Source: Kingdonia uniflora (lineage: Eukaryota; Streptophyta; Magnoliopsida; Ranunculales; Circaeasteraceae). From it: a stretch of DNA of 64,000 nucleotides. The notes beneath the pieces were generated by a model that did no database searches, was not told the DNA's origin, and was given only the letters and a program-made list of their open reading frames with translations. The stretch covers positions 1 through 64,000 of the forward strand of contig JACGCM010002458.1 in assembly GCA_014058105.1 (NCBI GenBank), in the 5' to 3' direction. The position numbers were made by a program, and so were the translations under genes. Every line of letters starts with the position of its first letter. Position 1 is the first letter of the stretch. Below, piece after piece: positions 55,093 to 64,000 of the stretch.

Positions 55093-57058
55093 AAGTCTTT
55101 ATCAAGATATGTCATGTTTTAGCATAATCTATCAATGTACATAATATGACCTAAATATAACGTGTGTGTTTTTTACAACAAGATGGATCTTGCTCAGATC
55201 AGCCATTTTTTCAAAAGTTGGACACGAAACTTCTTTTTTTAAGTCTCACCTTCAGAGTAGACATTGCTTTGTCGGAAGTATCAACTATTAACATCTATAT
55301 TAAGGGTTATAAAATACAGCTAATAGTTTGACATCCTAAATTAAAGGCATAGTTTGATATTGCACATTTAAGTATTTATCGAGAAGTCCACGAATAATTC
55401 CATAGTCCCATTCCTCATCCATTCTTATATGCATATTGGTCAGAGTGGAGGCCCCAATTTACATCGGCTCACGTTTGTGGCATGTTGTCCAAACTCCCTT
55501 ATACCTTACATAATGGCATGTTGCATGCGATAGCATCATTTGTACTAAAACATAAGTACACCATTTATAATCAAAGAAACTCAACATTTTTGCCAAATTA
55601 TCCAAAATCCTATGACACCAACAAGTAGATTTTTAGCATTGTACTTGTGGACACTGTTCCATCTTTATGACTCCTTGACCAGAAATGGATGATAAAAGAA
55701 AAAAAAAAAGATGATAATAGTAGACAAAAAAGGATTTGATTAAACCAATAGTCTGTGGATATGCATCTCTACAGCTGTCTGACCGATGCCAACAAATTTC
55801 ACAACTCATTGGCATTTACTTTATGCATCAAATGGTGAGAGAAATTAGAGTTAAATTACCTCTCTTTTTGCAACCCAACAAATGCAAAAGTATAATAAAT
55901 CAAAATATAAATAAATAACATGAGTTAGTGAATGCTCTTTAAGAAAATATTCCTGAGCGGTTATAATTGAAACTCATACACATTATGTTGTGATTTTCAT
56001 TACTTTCTTATGTTGTGATTTTTACCGTAAGAGGTAAATAGATTTACCTGCTACAGTTTAAAGGTTATATTTTAGATCATTGTTCTTTTAAGGGATGATT
56101 GTTGTGGCATGTGTCTACAAAAGAACATTTATAACTCATCTGGCAGTTGTAGATATAAAAGTAGATTAGTATAACATCATAAAAATACTAGCGAACAGTC
56201 ATATCCATAACCAAGAGGGAACTGCATAATTTAAGGGGCATTTAAATTTAGCAGGAAGACTACAAAACTACGCAATAAACAAACATAAATCTGTAATCTT
56301 TTAGGCCTTCAACTAATATCAAAAATACATAAATGTCTTGTAGCAAAACATGTGCATTGTACTTGCAATAATCAATTTTAACTAACTTGACATAGGATTG
56401 CCTATTTTCTGCTTCGCCTTGTCAATTAGTGGCTTTAACTTCTTTTTGTCCGCCTACAATTACATGAAATTAAACAGAAAGGGGATGTAGTTGGGTTTTC
56501 TACAATTAAACAAAAAGGGGATGTAGTTGTTCACAGTAAATACAATTATTCTTTCTTTCTGTTCTCCAGTTCTTACATTTCACCTCCTCCATTAATATAT
56601 TGTTAGTAGTACTCACAGTTGTATTATTTATTTCTAAAAGTGATTTGTTTAGTACTTCAACGTTGTTACTGTCTACCTCTTCTTTGCCTTTGTTGCAATC
56701 AACTACTGAGTTGGAATATGATATTTCCAATGTTCACTTTTCAGATCTTTATAATGTGTTTTTCAATGTAACTATACCTTGGCACAATGCATATTCGGAA
56801 CTTTGAGCGAAAACTCAATACTATACAAACACAACCAACAACATATCTTTTCATTCAAAATTAAGTAATATATCAAAAAATTACACCCAATCCCAAATTT
56901 AACATCAAAAATAAAACGCTTGCACGCGCTAGCACGTGCTTATTTGCTCGTTATCTACAATAATAAAGTTCGCTTCAAATTTATTAAAGAAACCAACTGA
57001 GAAAACATAGGCTATCCTCAGATGAGGCAGAAGCATATATATTCTCAGAAGTTCAGGT
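55093..57058. other. No gene recognised
   Basis: AT-rich. A minus-strand frame at 56506-56730 (VDSNNVEVLNKSLLEINNTT) has no known family. A repeated AAACAAAAAGGGGATGTAGTTG-like motif occurs twice near 56470 and 56510. The part just below 57059 should hold the 3' untranslated region of the neighbouring gene. Confidence 0.5.
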
Positions 57059-57878
57059 CTAGATGTTTCTACTAGACACATATCGATTTGCCCAAACGAT
57101 TTGGCTTCCAATATCAAATTTACCACTTGGTTCGCCATTAAGAACCATATCAACAGAATCCTTTGAGATGAAAGTTATCCGGCCATACAGCGGGAAAAAC
57201 ACGTTTGGGTACATTAGCTGGCTTTGTGGGCGTTCAATGGCCACAGAGTCTAACACAGAATCCCATTTTCTGAAAGATGAAATAAAAGACAAAACAAATT
57301 AGTACATTAATAAACATGAACTGGCTCAAAAAGAAACGCAGTTATACTTACGAAGTGATGAAGTTCTTTATGTCTTCCCTGGAGACAGGATTTCCTCTTG
57401 CAAAGGTGATGAAAACTGTTCGTTCTTCTATCTTGTTATTATCATTGGGTGGTCTCCTAAGTGGACTGTGGCGTTGAGGACAAAGCTTTCTTTCTAGTAG
57501 TGTGAGCCGATACTGCACAAAATCTCGCTGGAACTTAAAGAACCGGCTGTCAATAGGTTGGCCAAGTGCCATGCCAAGATACGGTGTATCACCGGTTTTC
57601 ACATCATTCATGGGATTCAACACATCAATGTACCCAAGACATAATACGGCTTCACAATAAAATTTCTCAAGCACTCCTAATTTTTCAAGTGAAAATAGGG
57701 TGTTGACTAACTCGCGATGACCAATTTCTTCCAGATAGATCCATAATATAATGACCTTCTTTGCAGTACTGCTATCTTTACTCATCGGAAAGTTCACCAA
57801 TCGATCCAACAAGTTGAGTTCAACGGTGTTGAACAAGTTGGGGTTGTCTCCAGAACTACCGACTGCTAATGTTGTCAT
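57059..57878 (-). CDS. Plant-specific protein with a divergent C-terminal RRM (two exons)
   Basis: CDS: exon 1 is 57878-57352, exon 2 is 57269-57059 (minus), 245 residues. The 82-base intron has a GTAAGT donor (57346-57351) and a CAG acceptor (57270-57272). It joins ...IKNFITS to KWDSVLDS in frame. The ATG at 57878 is chosen because a TATA box lies about 90 bases upstream and upstream frame lacks an ATG. The N-terminal domain (about 15-110) is helical: LLDRLVNFPMSKDSSTAKKV, then a W-x-x-LEE segment. Residues ~153-240 look like the atypical RRM of a plant family annotated as RNA-binding: RTVFITFARGNPVSREDI, then GRITFISKDSVDMVLNG and IVWANRYV. No stop or frameshift. Probably a working gene. 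A role in RNA binding is inferred; the substrate is unknown. Confidence 0.82.
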
Positions 57879-57964
57879 TGCAGAAATTGGATTGAAATAG
57901 AGAAATGAGAGATGAGAAATATGAGTATTTCTGAGTGAATGAAAGAGGAGAATGTTATGTAGGG

Positions 57965-57973
57965 TTTTATATA
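57965..57973 (-). promoter_or_regulatory. TATA box of the RRM-protein gene
   Basis: The minus strand reads CTATATAAAACCC, a textbook plant TATA box, 87-95 bases upstream of the ATG at 57878. The leader between them is short and CT-rich. Confidence 0.8.
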
Positions 57974-58361
57974 GTCTTACATTTGGTCTGTGTAGTATCA
58001 ATGCAACATGTCCTGCCAGCAATGAAAATCTCCTTACCCAATGATGTTAGATTCCATCATTTTACAGAATCTGTTGTATTTAATATTTAATTAAAATATA
58101 GATTTTAGTAGATATGAAAATCTTAAACAAAGAACCTTTTTCAGAAAATCATTATTAGTTAGGTTTCAATTTACACTATAAAATAGAGGTTTTAATGGGT
58201 GTTTATCGCACATCAATAAAAAGTAATGTCCATCTATAGGAAATGTGACTTATTTTACGGTTATAGTTCTCATTCTATTATCATATCGTATAGGCATGCA
58301 ACACTCCAATGAGAAAATTCTACAAAGACCTAAATAAATGTAGTTGCTTGAAAAATAAATC

Positions 58362-58855
58362 TTAAGTTGTCACCAATAGAGTAGATATCAAAGAACCAAA
58401 AAAATTCATCTTTATTTCTTCCCATACAAAACCAAGTATTACGTCAGATCCTCCCAGGCACACAGCATATAGTTCATTCAAATGCTTTAAGTTTTGCTGT
58501 CTGGAAGCTGCAAGCTTACCACATTGTTGACCTTTTAGACAAATTAACAAACTCTACAAATTTAAAAACTATACCGCCTTATATGGATGCTTAATTTCCT
58601 CATTGATCATGCTAAATACTGACCAAACCAGCCTTGAAAAGAGACATATTGGGCGGTTTTGCGATCATTACTCAGCAAATGTTCCATTTGGTAAAACATG
58701 TAATCGATATCTATATTTGTAATCGTAGTTGTGGAATCAATTGTTGCCACTGCAGGTTTAGCTAGGATTGACATTATTTGAAGTGACTGAGAGAAGGATA
58801 GTAGCAAGGGTTTTGACACAGAAGGGGTTTGGACAGAAATTGGTGTCTTTTCCAT
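58362..58855 (-). pseudogene. Possible degenerate tandem copy of the RRM-protein gene (N-terminal part)
   Basis: The minus-strand frame from ATG 58855 has MSILAKPAV and later HLLSNDRKTAQYVSFQGWFG. It can be laid beside MTTLAVGSS and NFPMSKDSSTAKKVIILWIY of the gene at 57.9 kb. A second frame at 58362-58550 reads KHLNELYAVCLGGSDVIL, beside EKFYCEAVLCLGYIDVLN. The order and same strand suggest a decayed or fast-evolving duplicate. About 80 bases between the two blocks may be an intron. No RRM part was found. Similarity is by eye and weak. Confidence 0.4.
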
Positions 58856-58859
58856 GCAT

Positions 58860-59710
58860 GGTGTTTCCCGCTTAAAACATAGACCTCCTTAATTTACTAG
58901 AAATATCATTTGATGTAGTAAGGAGTCAGGATGAATTAAGTTTTGCTGTGACACTAATTTTGGCAATAAAATGGCTTAGATCTGCAAGTCATGGCTTTAC
59001 TCCAATATGGACAAGCCGCCTAGCACTCCCAACTCAAGTTCGTGTGATTTGAAGTCGATCTCGAGGTTATTTTTAGGACAAAATTAAGTACAACTATAGA
59101 CTGTACGTAGTGTATACAAGCTAGTTACTAAAATGAAGAAGGTGAAGGAAAAATTGGGGGAATGGGAGAAGGAGAGTAACAAGGCAATCAGTAGTACCTT
59201 TAAAAAAAAAAAAGAATCAGTGGTTAAGTGACTACGGCTAGAGATGATCTAAATCAAAGCAAAAATCAGATTCAGGGAGATCTTAGTAACACGGACCTAT
59301 ACCTTAGAGAGAAGCTGCAGCCTCCAAAAACTTCACTAAGCTTGCAAGAATGGAAAATTTTTACTTTAAACAGAAATCCAGAGTGAACTGGCTGAACCTG
59401 GGAGATGTCAACACGTACTGTTTTTTCCCACCATGCCATGAGAGCTAGAAACTCTATTTCCTCTCTCAAAGATAGTGCCAGTGAGGTTTTAATTACTGAC
59501 TCTGCTATTATTACAGGTACTGTTGTTGAATATTTCAACGGTATAAGGGTGAGAGGCTTATACTACAATAAATATGAGTTTTTACGTCACCCAATTAACG
59601 TCATTTCTTTTAAAGATGACATTGTTAATCTTATTTGGCATTTTACTCGCATCACTTGGCACACCTTTTCCGCTTATAACGTCACTTTTATAAGTAACAA
59701 CATTAATTAT
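58860..59710. other. No gene recognised
   Basis: Contains an A-run near 59200 and a plus-strand frame at 59405-59725 without known motif. It may include target-site sequence of the LINE that starts at 59713. Confidence 0.4.
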
Positions 59711-59764
59711 CATTTTTTTTTTTAATTATAGGTGGTTAGATTAAATTACTAGATCTAAAGGGAG

Positions 59765-60640
59765 TTACAGAGTTGATAAAGTTGGTAGTCTCTCGCGGCT
59801 CAAAACAAGAAAAAGCGGGGAAGTGAGTACCCTTTGCGGCCAAAGCATGTGCCTCATAATTACAACAACGACTAAAGTAATCAAACCAAAAGCAGTGAAA
59901 GAGGATGCTGCGGCGAGCATATCTGGTGCAAGCGTAAGTGTTCCCCATGAGAGATCTACTGACTTAGTTGGGAAAGCTTTTACAAGGCGCTGGCAGTTCG
60001 TCAGCAAAAAAACTCTCTCCAGTCCTAACCTCAATGCCACCTGCATCCCCCTGATCACCGAGATCGCCTCTGCCTCTTCTGGGTCTGTGGCCCTAGAGGA
60101 GTCAAAGCCTGCACAAATAATGGAAGACTCGTGAGATTTGATAACAAAACCTGAGCCTCCTGGGGATTCAGGATTGGTCCAAGCCGCGTCAATTGTGACC
60201 GCGTACCATCCTTCCCCTGCGGACGGGTGTTGGGGGCGGGTAGAGGGGCAGGGCTTGACCATCGTAGCCTAAGACTGGATAAGAAGGTTGTTGGCAGCTA
60301 AGATCAAATTAACCGTGCTCGTTTTACAATCTCTAAAGACAAGCTCTATCCTGCTATTCCAAATGACAAAAATAATGGAGCTGAAAACGCTTTAGGTTGA
60401 GGTGTGGTCACCAGTTCTAAGGTCACTAATAGCATGAAGAATTTTAGGGAGGAAGCCCGAACAGTGCCAGATTCAAGTATCAATATCCAATGCTGAAGCT
60501 TCCCAAATGTCGCCAATAGCCTTGCAGAAGAACAGGGCGTGCGAAGCAGTTTCCTCTTCAACTCCACATCTAGGACAAGTGGTATCCCAGGATGAGTCGC
60601 CGAAGCAAAGGTTCATTTTGTCGGGATGCAATCCTACAAG
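59765..60640 (-). pseudogene. LINE zinc-binding segment and RNase H
   Basis: Near 60540-60600 the minus strand has the zf-RVT pattern WDTTCPRCGVEEETASHALF. An open 165-codon frame from 60262 gives RNase H: GWYAVTIDAAWTNPESPGGS, then DPEEAEAISVIRGMQVALRL and ERVFLLTNCQRLVKAF. The first Asp and the Glu are kept. The second Asp (usually in a SDC/TDC context) is Asn in LLTNCQ. A broken continuation near 59860 (NYEAHALAAKG) carries the last part. Confidence 0.85.
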
Positions 60641-60699
60641 GCTTTCCAGAGGAAAAGTTATATTCTGAAAGGGACCTTATTTTTCCAGATCCGATCCCA

Positions 60700-62385
60700 T
60701 TCCATATCCTTATCCCCTGGAGGGCTACTCCCCGCTTCAGAAAATGGGTTTATAATTCATGGCAGTTGTGTAGACCAATTTCACAGAGAGAAAACCGTTC
60801 ATCTCATTCATCCGTCTCAGAACATCCTTGGTCGTGAATCTACTAAGGGGAATGTGAAAAATGATGTTAACAATATCCCGGTGAAAAATAGATCGGATGA
60901 CAACCTCCTTCCAACAGCGACGATCGAAGTAAATGAGATCTGCCACCTTCGTGATAAGGCGATTGTAGGGGGTCGTGCCAAAGGGCCTGTCAATATGAAT
61001 ACCTCAGATTCAGGGCTCTTGCCATAAATCGACGTCGTTCCCATCCCCGATATGCCAGATGAGATTTTTCCAAATATTATTCCTGGCTTTAATTATACCT
61101 TTCCAAATCCAAGAATTGGACTGTTTAATAGCAGTGGTCATGGGAGATTCTTTGGGGGAGTATTTACTACGTAAATTATGAGCCCAGATTTTGTCGGCCT
61201 CTTTGATAACTCACTAGAACAGCTTAGCCAGAAGTGATTGGTTGTGGTTGCGGGCGGATCTGGTGCCCAGTCCACCCCAAATTTCAGGTGTACAAATCTT
61301 CTTCTAGCTGATAAGATGAGTTTTCCCTCTACCTTCTCTATTGGAGCCCCCTAGAAATCTGGCGTTTATGGAGTCCAACTTGTTGCATGTCTTGACGGGG
61401 AAGGGGAAAACTGACATAGCGAAGAAAGGAATTGTTGAGTTAACAGCTTTAATGAGGGTAAGTCTGCTCGCTTGAGAAAGGTTTTTCGCCTTCCAACCCT
61501 CGATCCTGTTAGTGACTCTGGTAATGATATCCTGAAAGTTCTGACTCTTCAAACGGTCGAAGGTGAGAGGAGCTCCCAAGAACTTAACAACAGCTGTGTC
61601 TTTTTTAATATGGAGGATATTCTGAATGAGCTTATGGTGTCTCCAATGAGAGTTCTAACTAAAGAGAATACACAATATTTCTAGGTTGATCTCTTGGCCA
61701 GAGACCTTCCTAAACATCTCTAGGGCATATTGCAGAGCACCCGCTTCCCCCATGTTTGCTTTACAAAAAAATAAAGCTGTCATCTGCGAACAGAAGATGG
61801 AAGATCGGGGAGATGCCTCTGGCCGTCTTAATGCCGTGGATCGAGCACTTATTCTTCGCATTCAAAATAATTATGGAAAGGACCTCGGAATAGATGAGGA
61901 AAAGGAAGGGAGAGAGCGGGTCTCCTTGTCTAATTCCCCTGCCATGCTTGAGGAAACCATACGGGGAGCCGTTCAGATTGAAGGAGAGGGCAGTAGTGGA
62001 GATGCATTGATGGATCAAATCGTATCATTTGTCGCTGAACCCCATGGCCCTCATGGTATATATCAGGAACTTCCATTCAACTTTGTCAAACGCTTTGCTG
62101 GGATTGAGTTTAACAGCCATGCAGCTAGACTGCTCTTTTTTCATTCTAATGTGGCTAACAATTTCCTGAGCCATGATGATGTTATCGTAAATCTTTATGC
62201 CCGAGACAAAAGCATTCTGGGTTGGTGATATAATTTTATCCAGGAGGGGTTTCAACCTGGTTGCCATGATCTTTGTGATAATTTTCAATTTAATGTTACA
62301 GAGGATAATAAGCCTAAAGTGCTCAGATTTATCCAGATTCTTCTTCATGGGGATGAGGGTGATATTTAAGCATATGCAGCAGCTA
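60700..62385 (-). pseudogene. LINE ORF2 reverse transcriptase
   Basis: Motifs in order on the minus strand: NITLIPMKKNLDKSEHFRLI, then KIITKIMATRLKPLLDKIIS, QNAFVSGIKIYDNIIMAQEI and SKAFDKVEWKFLIYTMRAMG (62025-62348). Next GRGIRQGDPLSPFLFLIYSE and LLFADDSFIFL, with the catalytic FADD at 61779-61790. Later come SGQEINLE (61655-61861) and LTFDRLKSQNFQDIITRVTN with GWKAKNLSQASRLTLIKAVN (61304-61579). Stops and frameshifts separate the blocks. It copies LINE RNA at the nick by target-primed reverse transcription in the family; inactive here. Confidence 0.88.
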
Positions 62386-62535
62386 GGTGCACCCTGACGT
62401 GGTGAGTGGATTTTAAAATCTACCCTCTTTTTACCCCAAATCTTCTCCTAGCAGCTAGGTAAATACCTGACGTGGCACCTCAAAAATTTAACCAAGGGTG
62501 GATTTTGTATCCTATGAGTAGATTTGGGGTGAATT
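62386..62535 (+). repeat. Terminal-type repeats at the edge of the Harbinger element
   Basis: GCAGCTAGGTGCACCCTGACGT (about 62387) is repeated as GCAGCTAGGTAAATACCTGACG (about 62453). ACCCCAAATCT (near 62437) is inverted as AGATTTGGGGT (near 62520). GTGGATTTT occurs twice. Such inverted and direct repeats fit a transposon end, but the exact terminal repeat and a TTA/TAA target site were not fixed. Confidence 0.5.
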
Positions 62536-62540
62536 CACGC

Positions 62541-62760
62541 TGCGCGGTTCTGATGTGTGCGTAGCCATTGCGCGCGGTTCAGAACTGCGCGTATACACTT
62601 CTCCCTTAAGATTATAACACGTGTCCTCCCATCAATGACTCCTATTAAGCGCACTTCAGAACTGCGCGTAGAGTCAAGATACAAGATTAAAACACGTGGA
62701 CGCCTGAGATTGCAATATTTTCAAAGGGCTAGTTTTTGCCACCCGGTTCAGAACTACGCG
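62541..62760 (+). repeat. Subterminal palindromic repeats (CGCGCGGTTCAGAACTGCGCG family)
   Basis: Four related sites: 62541-62552 (partial), 62570-62592 (full near-palindrome), 62649-62670 and 62742-62760. A second shared block, AAGATTATAACACGTG, follows two of them (62608 and 62682), giving a unit of about 80 bases. They lie between the element end and transposase, where transposase-binding subterminal repeats are expected. Confidence 0.75.
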
Positions 62761-63049
62761 GCATAAGCCTGTTTAGAAAATATTCTTGGTTCCTCATTAT
62801 TTTACCTTAGTTTTTCCTTGATCAAACTTCTTCAACAAGATGCTCAACAGCTATAAACGACAATTTTTTCTCTATTTATAACCCCCATTCATCTTCTACT
62901 ATCTTCTACAATCAATTCATTCATCTTATATCTTAAAACTCAACCTTCTTTATTTCTTATCAATTGCGCCAAATCATAACTGACAAAATCATTGCTGACC
63001 TACTCAGGCCTGACACATCACTCTCATCTTAGAAGTTATCGTCTTCATC

Positions 63050-64000
63050 ATCGTCCAGTGGCGAAGGGATATTTCAACGTCAAATTGAGTTGTTGCACGA
63101 GTATAGCAAGATTATGATTGAGATGGGAGAAGCAGAAGAAAAAGAGTAAGGCGACATCATCACGGGGGCGGAGAGGTAGTAAAAGGGGACGGATTGACAA
63201 GCGGAAAAGCCGTGAGCATAAATTGGGGGAGGATAGCCTTACCTGGGATTACTTCGGTGACAACCCAAGATTCAAAGGTATCTCATTTCGTCATGGATTC
63301 CGTATGAGCGAAGGTGTGTATCAACGTATTTATGATCAAATACTTTCTTCGAACCCCTATTTTATTTAAAGAGAAAATGCCGCTAAGACTATGGGCTTAT
63401 CCTCGCACCAAAAGATAACGTGCACACTTCGCATGTGATGTTACGGTATGAGCGCAGACGCCCAAGAAGATTACCTTCGGATTGGGGAGTCTACGACTAT
63501 TTTGTGGTTAAAAGAATTTTGTAACACAATTATAACACAATTCAAAGCTCAATACCTTAGATTTCCCAATGAAGATGATACATTACACTTATTAGAAGTG
63601 AATGGATCGCGAGGCTTCCTGGGGATGTTAGGTAGTTTAGATTGTATGCATTGGAAATAGAAGAATTATCCTGCCGGGTGGGCAGGGCAATACAGCTGGT
63701 ATAAAAAAATCCCGACGGTGATTTTAGAAGTGGTTGTATCCCAAGATCTTTGGATATGGCACGCATTTTTTGGGGTGCCCGGTTCTAACAACGACGTGAA
63801 CGTCTTTCATCAAGGGTGGCTTTTCAACAATTTGTCTAATGGAGTTGCGCCGCCATGCAATTATTATATAGACACTGTACTGCACACTATGGGGTATTAC
63901 TTAGTGGATGGAGTCTATCCAAAATGGTAAAAACTTGTTTAAACCATAAGAAATCCGTCCAACGATGCCGAAAGATATTTTTAAAAGATGTAAGAAGCAT
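63050..64000 (+). pseudogene. PIF/Harbinger transposase (ALP1/HARBI1-like), runs off the window
   Basis: Plus-strand blocks follow the family order: a basic N-terminal stretch (RRGSKRGRIDKRKSREHKL), then LTWDYFGDNPRFKGISFRHG and FRMSEGVYQRIYDQILSSNP. Then AQEDYLRIGESTTILWLKEF, GFLGMLGSLDCMHWK, TVILEVVVSQDLWIWHAFFG and VPGSNNDVNVFHQGWLF. Two catalytic acids of the DDE triad are visible (LDCMHW and GSNNDVN); the Glu lies beyond the window. At least four in-frame stops (near 63367, 63435, 63658, 63928) and a frameshift make it a pseudogene. In the family this DDE nuclease cuts and moves the element with a 3-base target site. Confidence 0.9.

Larger units (their letters stand above)
59713..62385 (-). 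mobile_element. 5'-truncated L1-type LINE
   Basis: The minus strand reads RT, zinc-binding segment and RNase H, and ends in a poly(A) tail (11 T on the plus strand at 59713-59723). The 5' end stops inside ORF2 just before NITLIP near 62370, a typical 5' truncation. No endonuclease or ORF1 is present. Multiple stops. Clear target duplications were not identified. Confidence 0.88.
62386..64000 (+). mobile_element. PIF/Harbinger DNA transposon, 5' part
   Basis: Terminal repeats, subterminal palindromes and transposase in one orientation. The second ORF (Myb-like) usual for the superfamily is not in this part. The right end is outside the window. It adjoins the 5'-truncated LINE at about 62385, so one of the two may have inserted beside or into the other. 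Confidence 0.75.

Noticed and set aside
59405..59725. 106-codon plus-strand frame before the LINE
   Set aside because: Ends in the LINE poly(A) tract and has no recognisable domain.

Overview
The window is plant nuclear DNA, most likely from an angiosperm. The evidence is Tat- and Athila-lineage Ty3/gypsy retrotransposons, an L1-type LINE, a PIF/Harbinger transposon, a BAHD acyltransferase pseudogene and one intact spliced plant gene. The species cannot be read from the sequence. Most of the first 48 kb is old LTR retrotransposon sequence. Nearly every pol gene carries stops, frameshifts or missing domains.

Layout. 1-6311: the 3' part of a plus-strand Tat element (called P): spacer with ~160-bp repeats, a large antisense ORF (aORF) on the minus strand, polypurine tract and 3' LTR. 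6312-12492: minus-strand Tat element A. 12493-19469: minus-strand Tat element B, joined to A's 5' LTR inside B's aORF. The first 794 bases and 6312-7101 form an inverted repeat around P's aORF and LTR. 19470-22650: a plus-strand Athila-like remnant (G). 23680 to about 47290: plus-strand Tat element C, whose aORF is split by a complete minus-strand Tat element D (32453-44249, 5-bp target duplication). 47560-48440: the start of a minus-strand element using a Met-tRNA primer site (E).

The Tat copies share a plan: gag, protease, RT, RNase H, a second RNase H-like domain and integrase (both missing from D), then a tandem-repeat spacer, then an antisense multi-exon ORF. In P, C and D that ORF has a TATA-like box just upstream. 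The spacer repeat differs between copies: ~160 bp in P and A, ~115 bp in B, 43 bp in C and ~183-193 bp in D.

48-56 kb is mixed: a degenerate minisatellite, LINE and possibly copia fragments, a short two-LTR element with only a gag-like interior (F), an exon-like chain full of stops, and a BAHD pseudogene. 57059-57878 (minus) holds the only convincing intact host gene: a 245-residue, two-exon protein with a divergent RRM and its own TATA box. A degenerate partial copy may lie just upstream. 59.7-62.4 kb is a 5'-truncated LINE on the minus strand. From 62.4 kb to the end is the 5' part of a PIF/Harbinger element with a broken transposase and unusual palindromic subterminal repeats.
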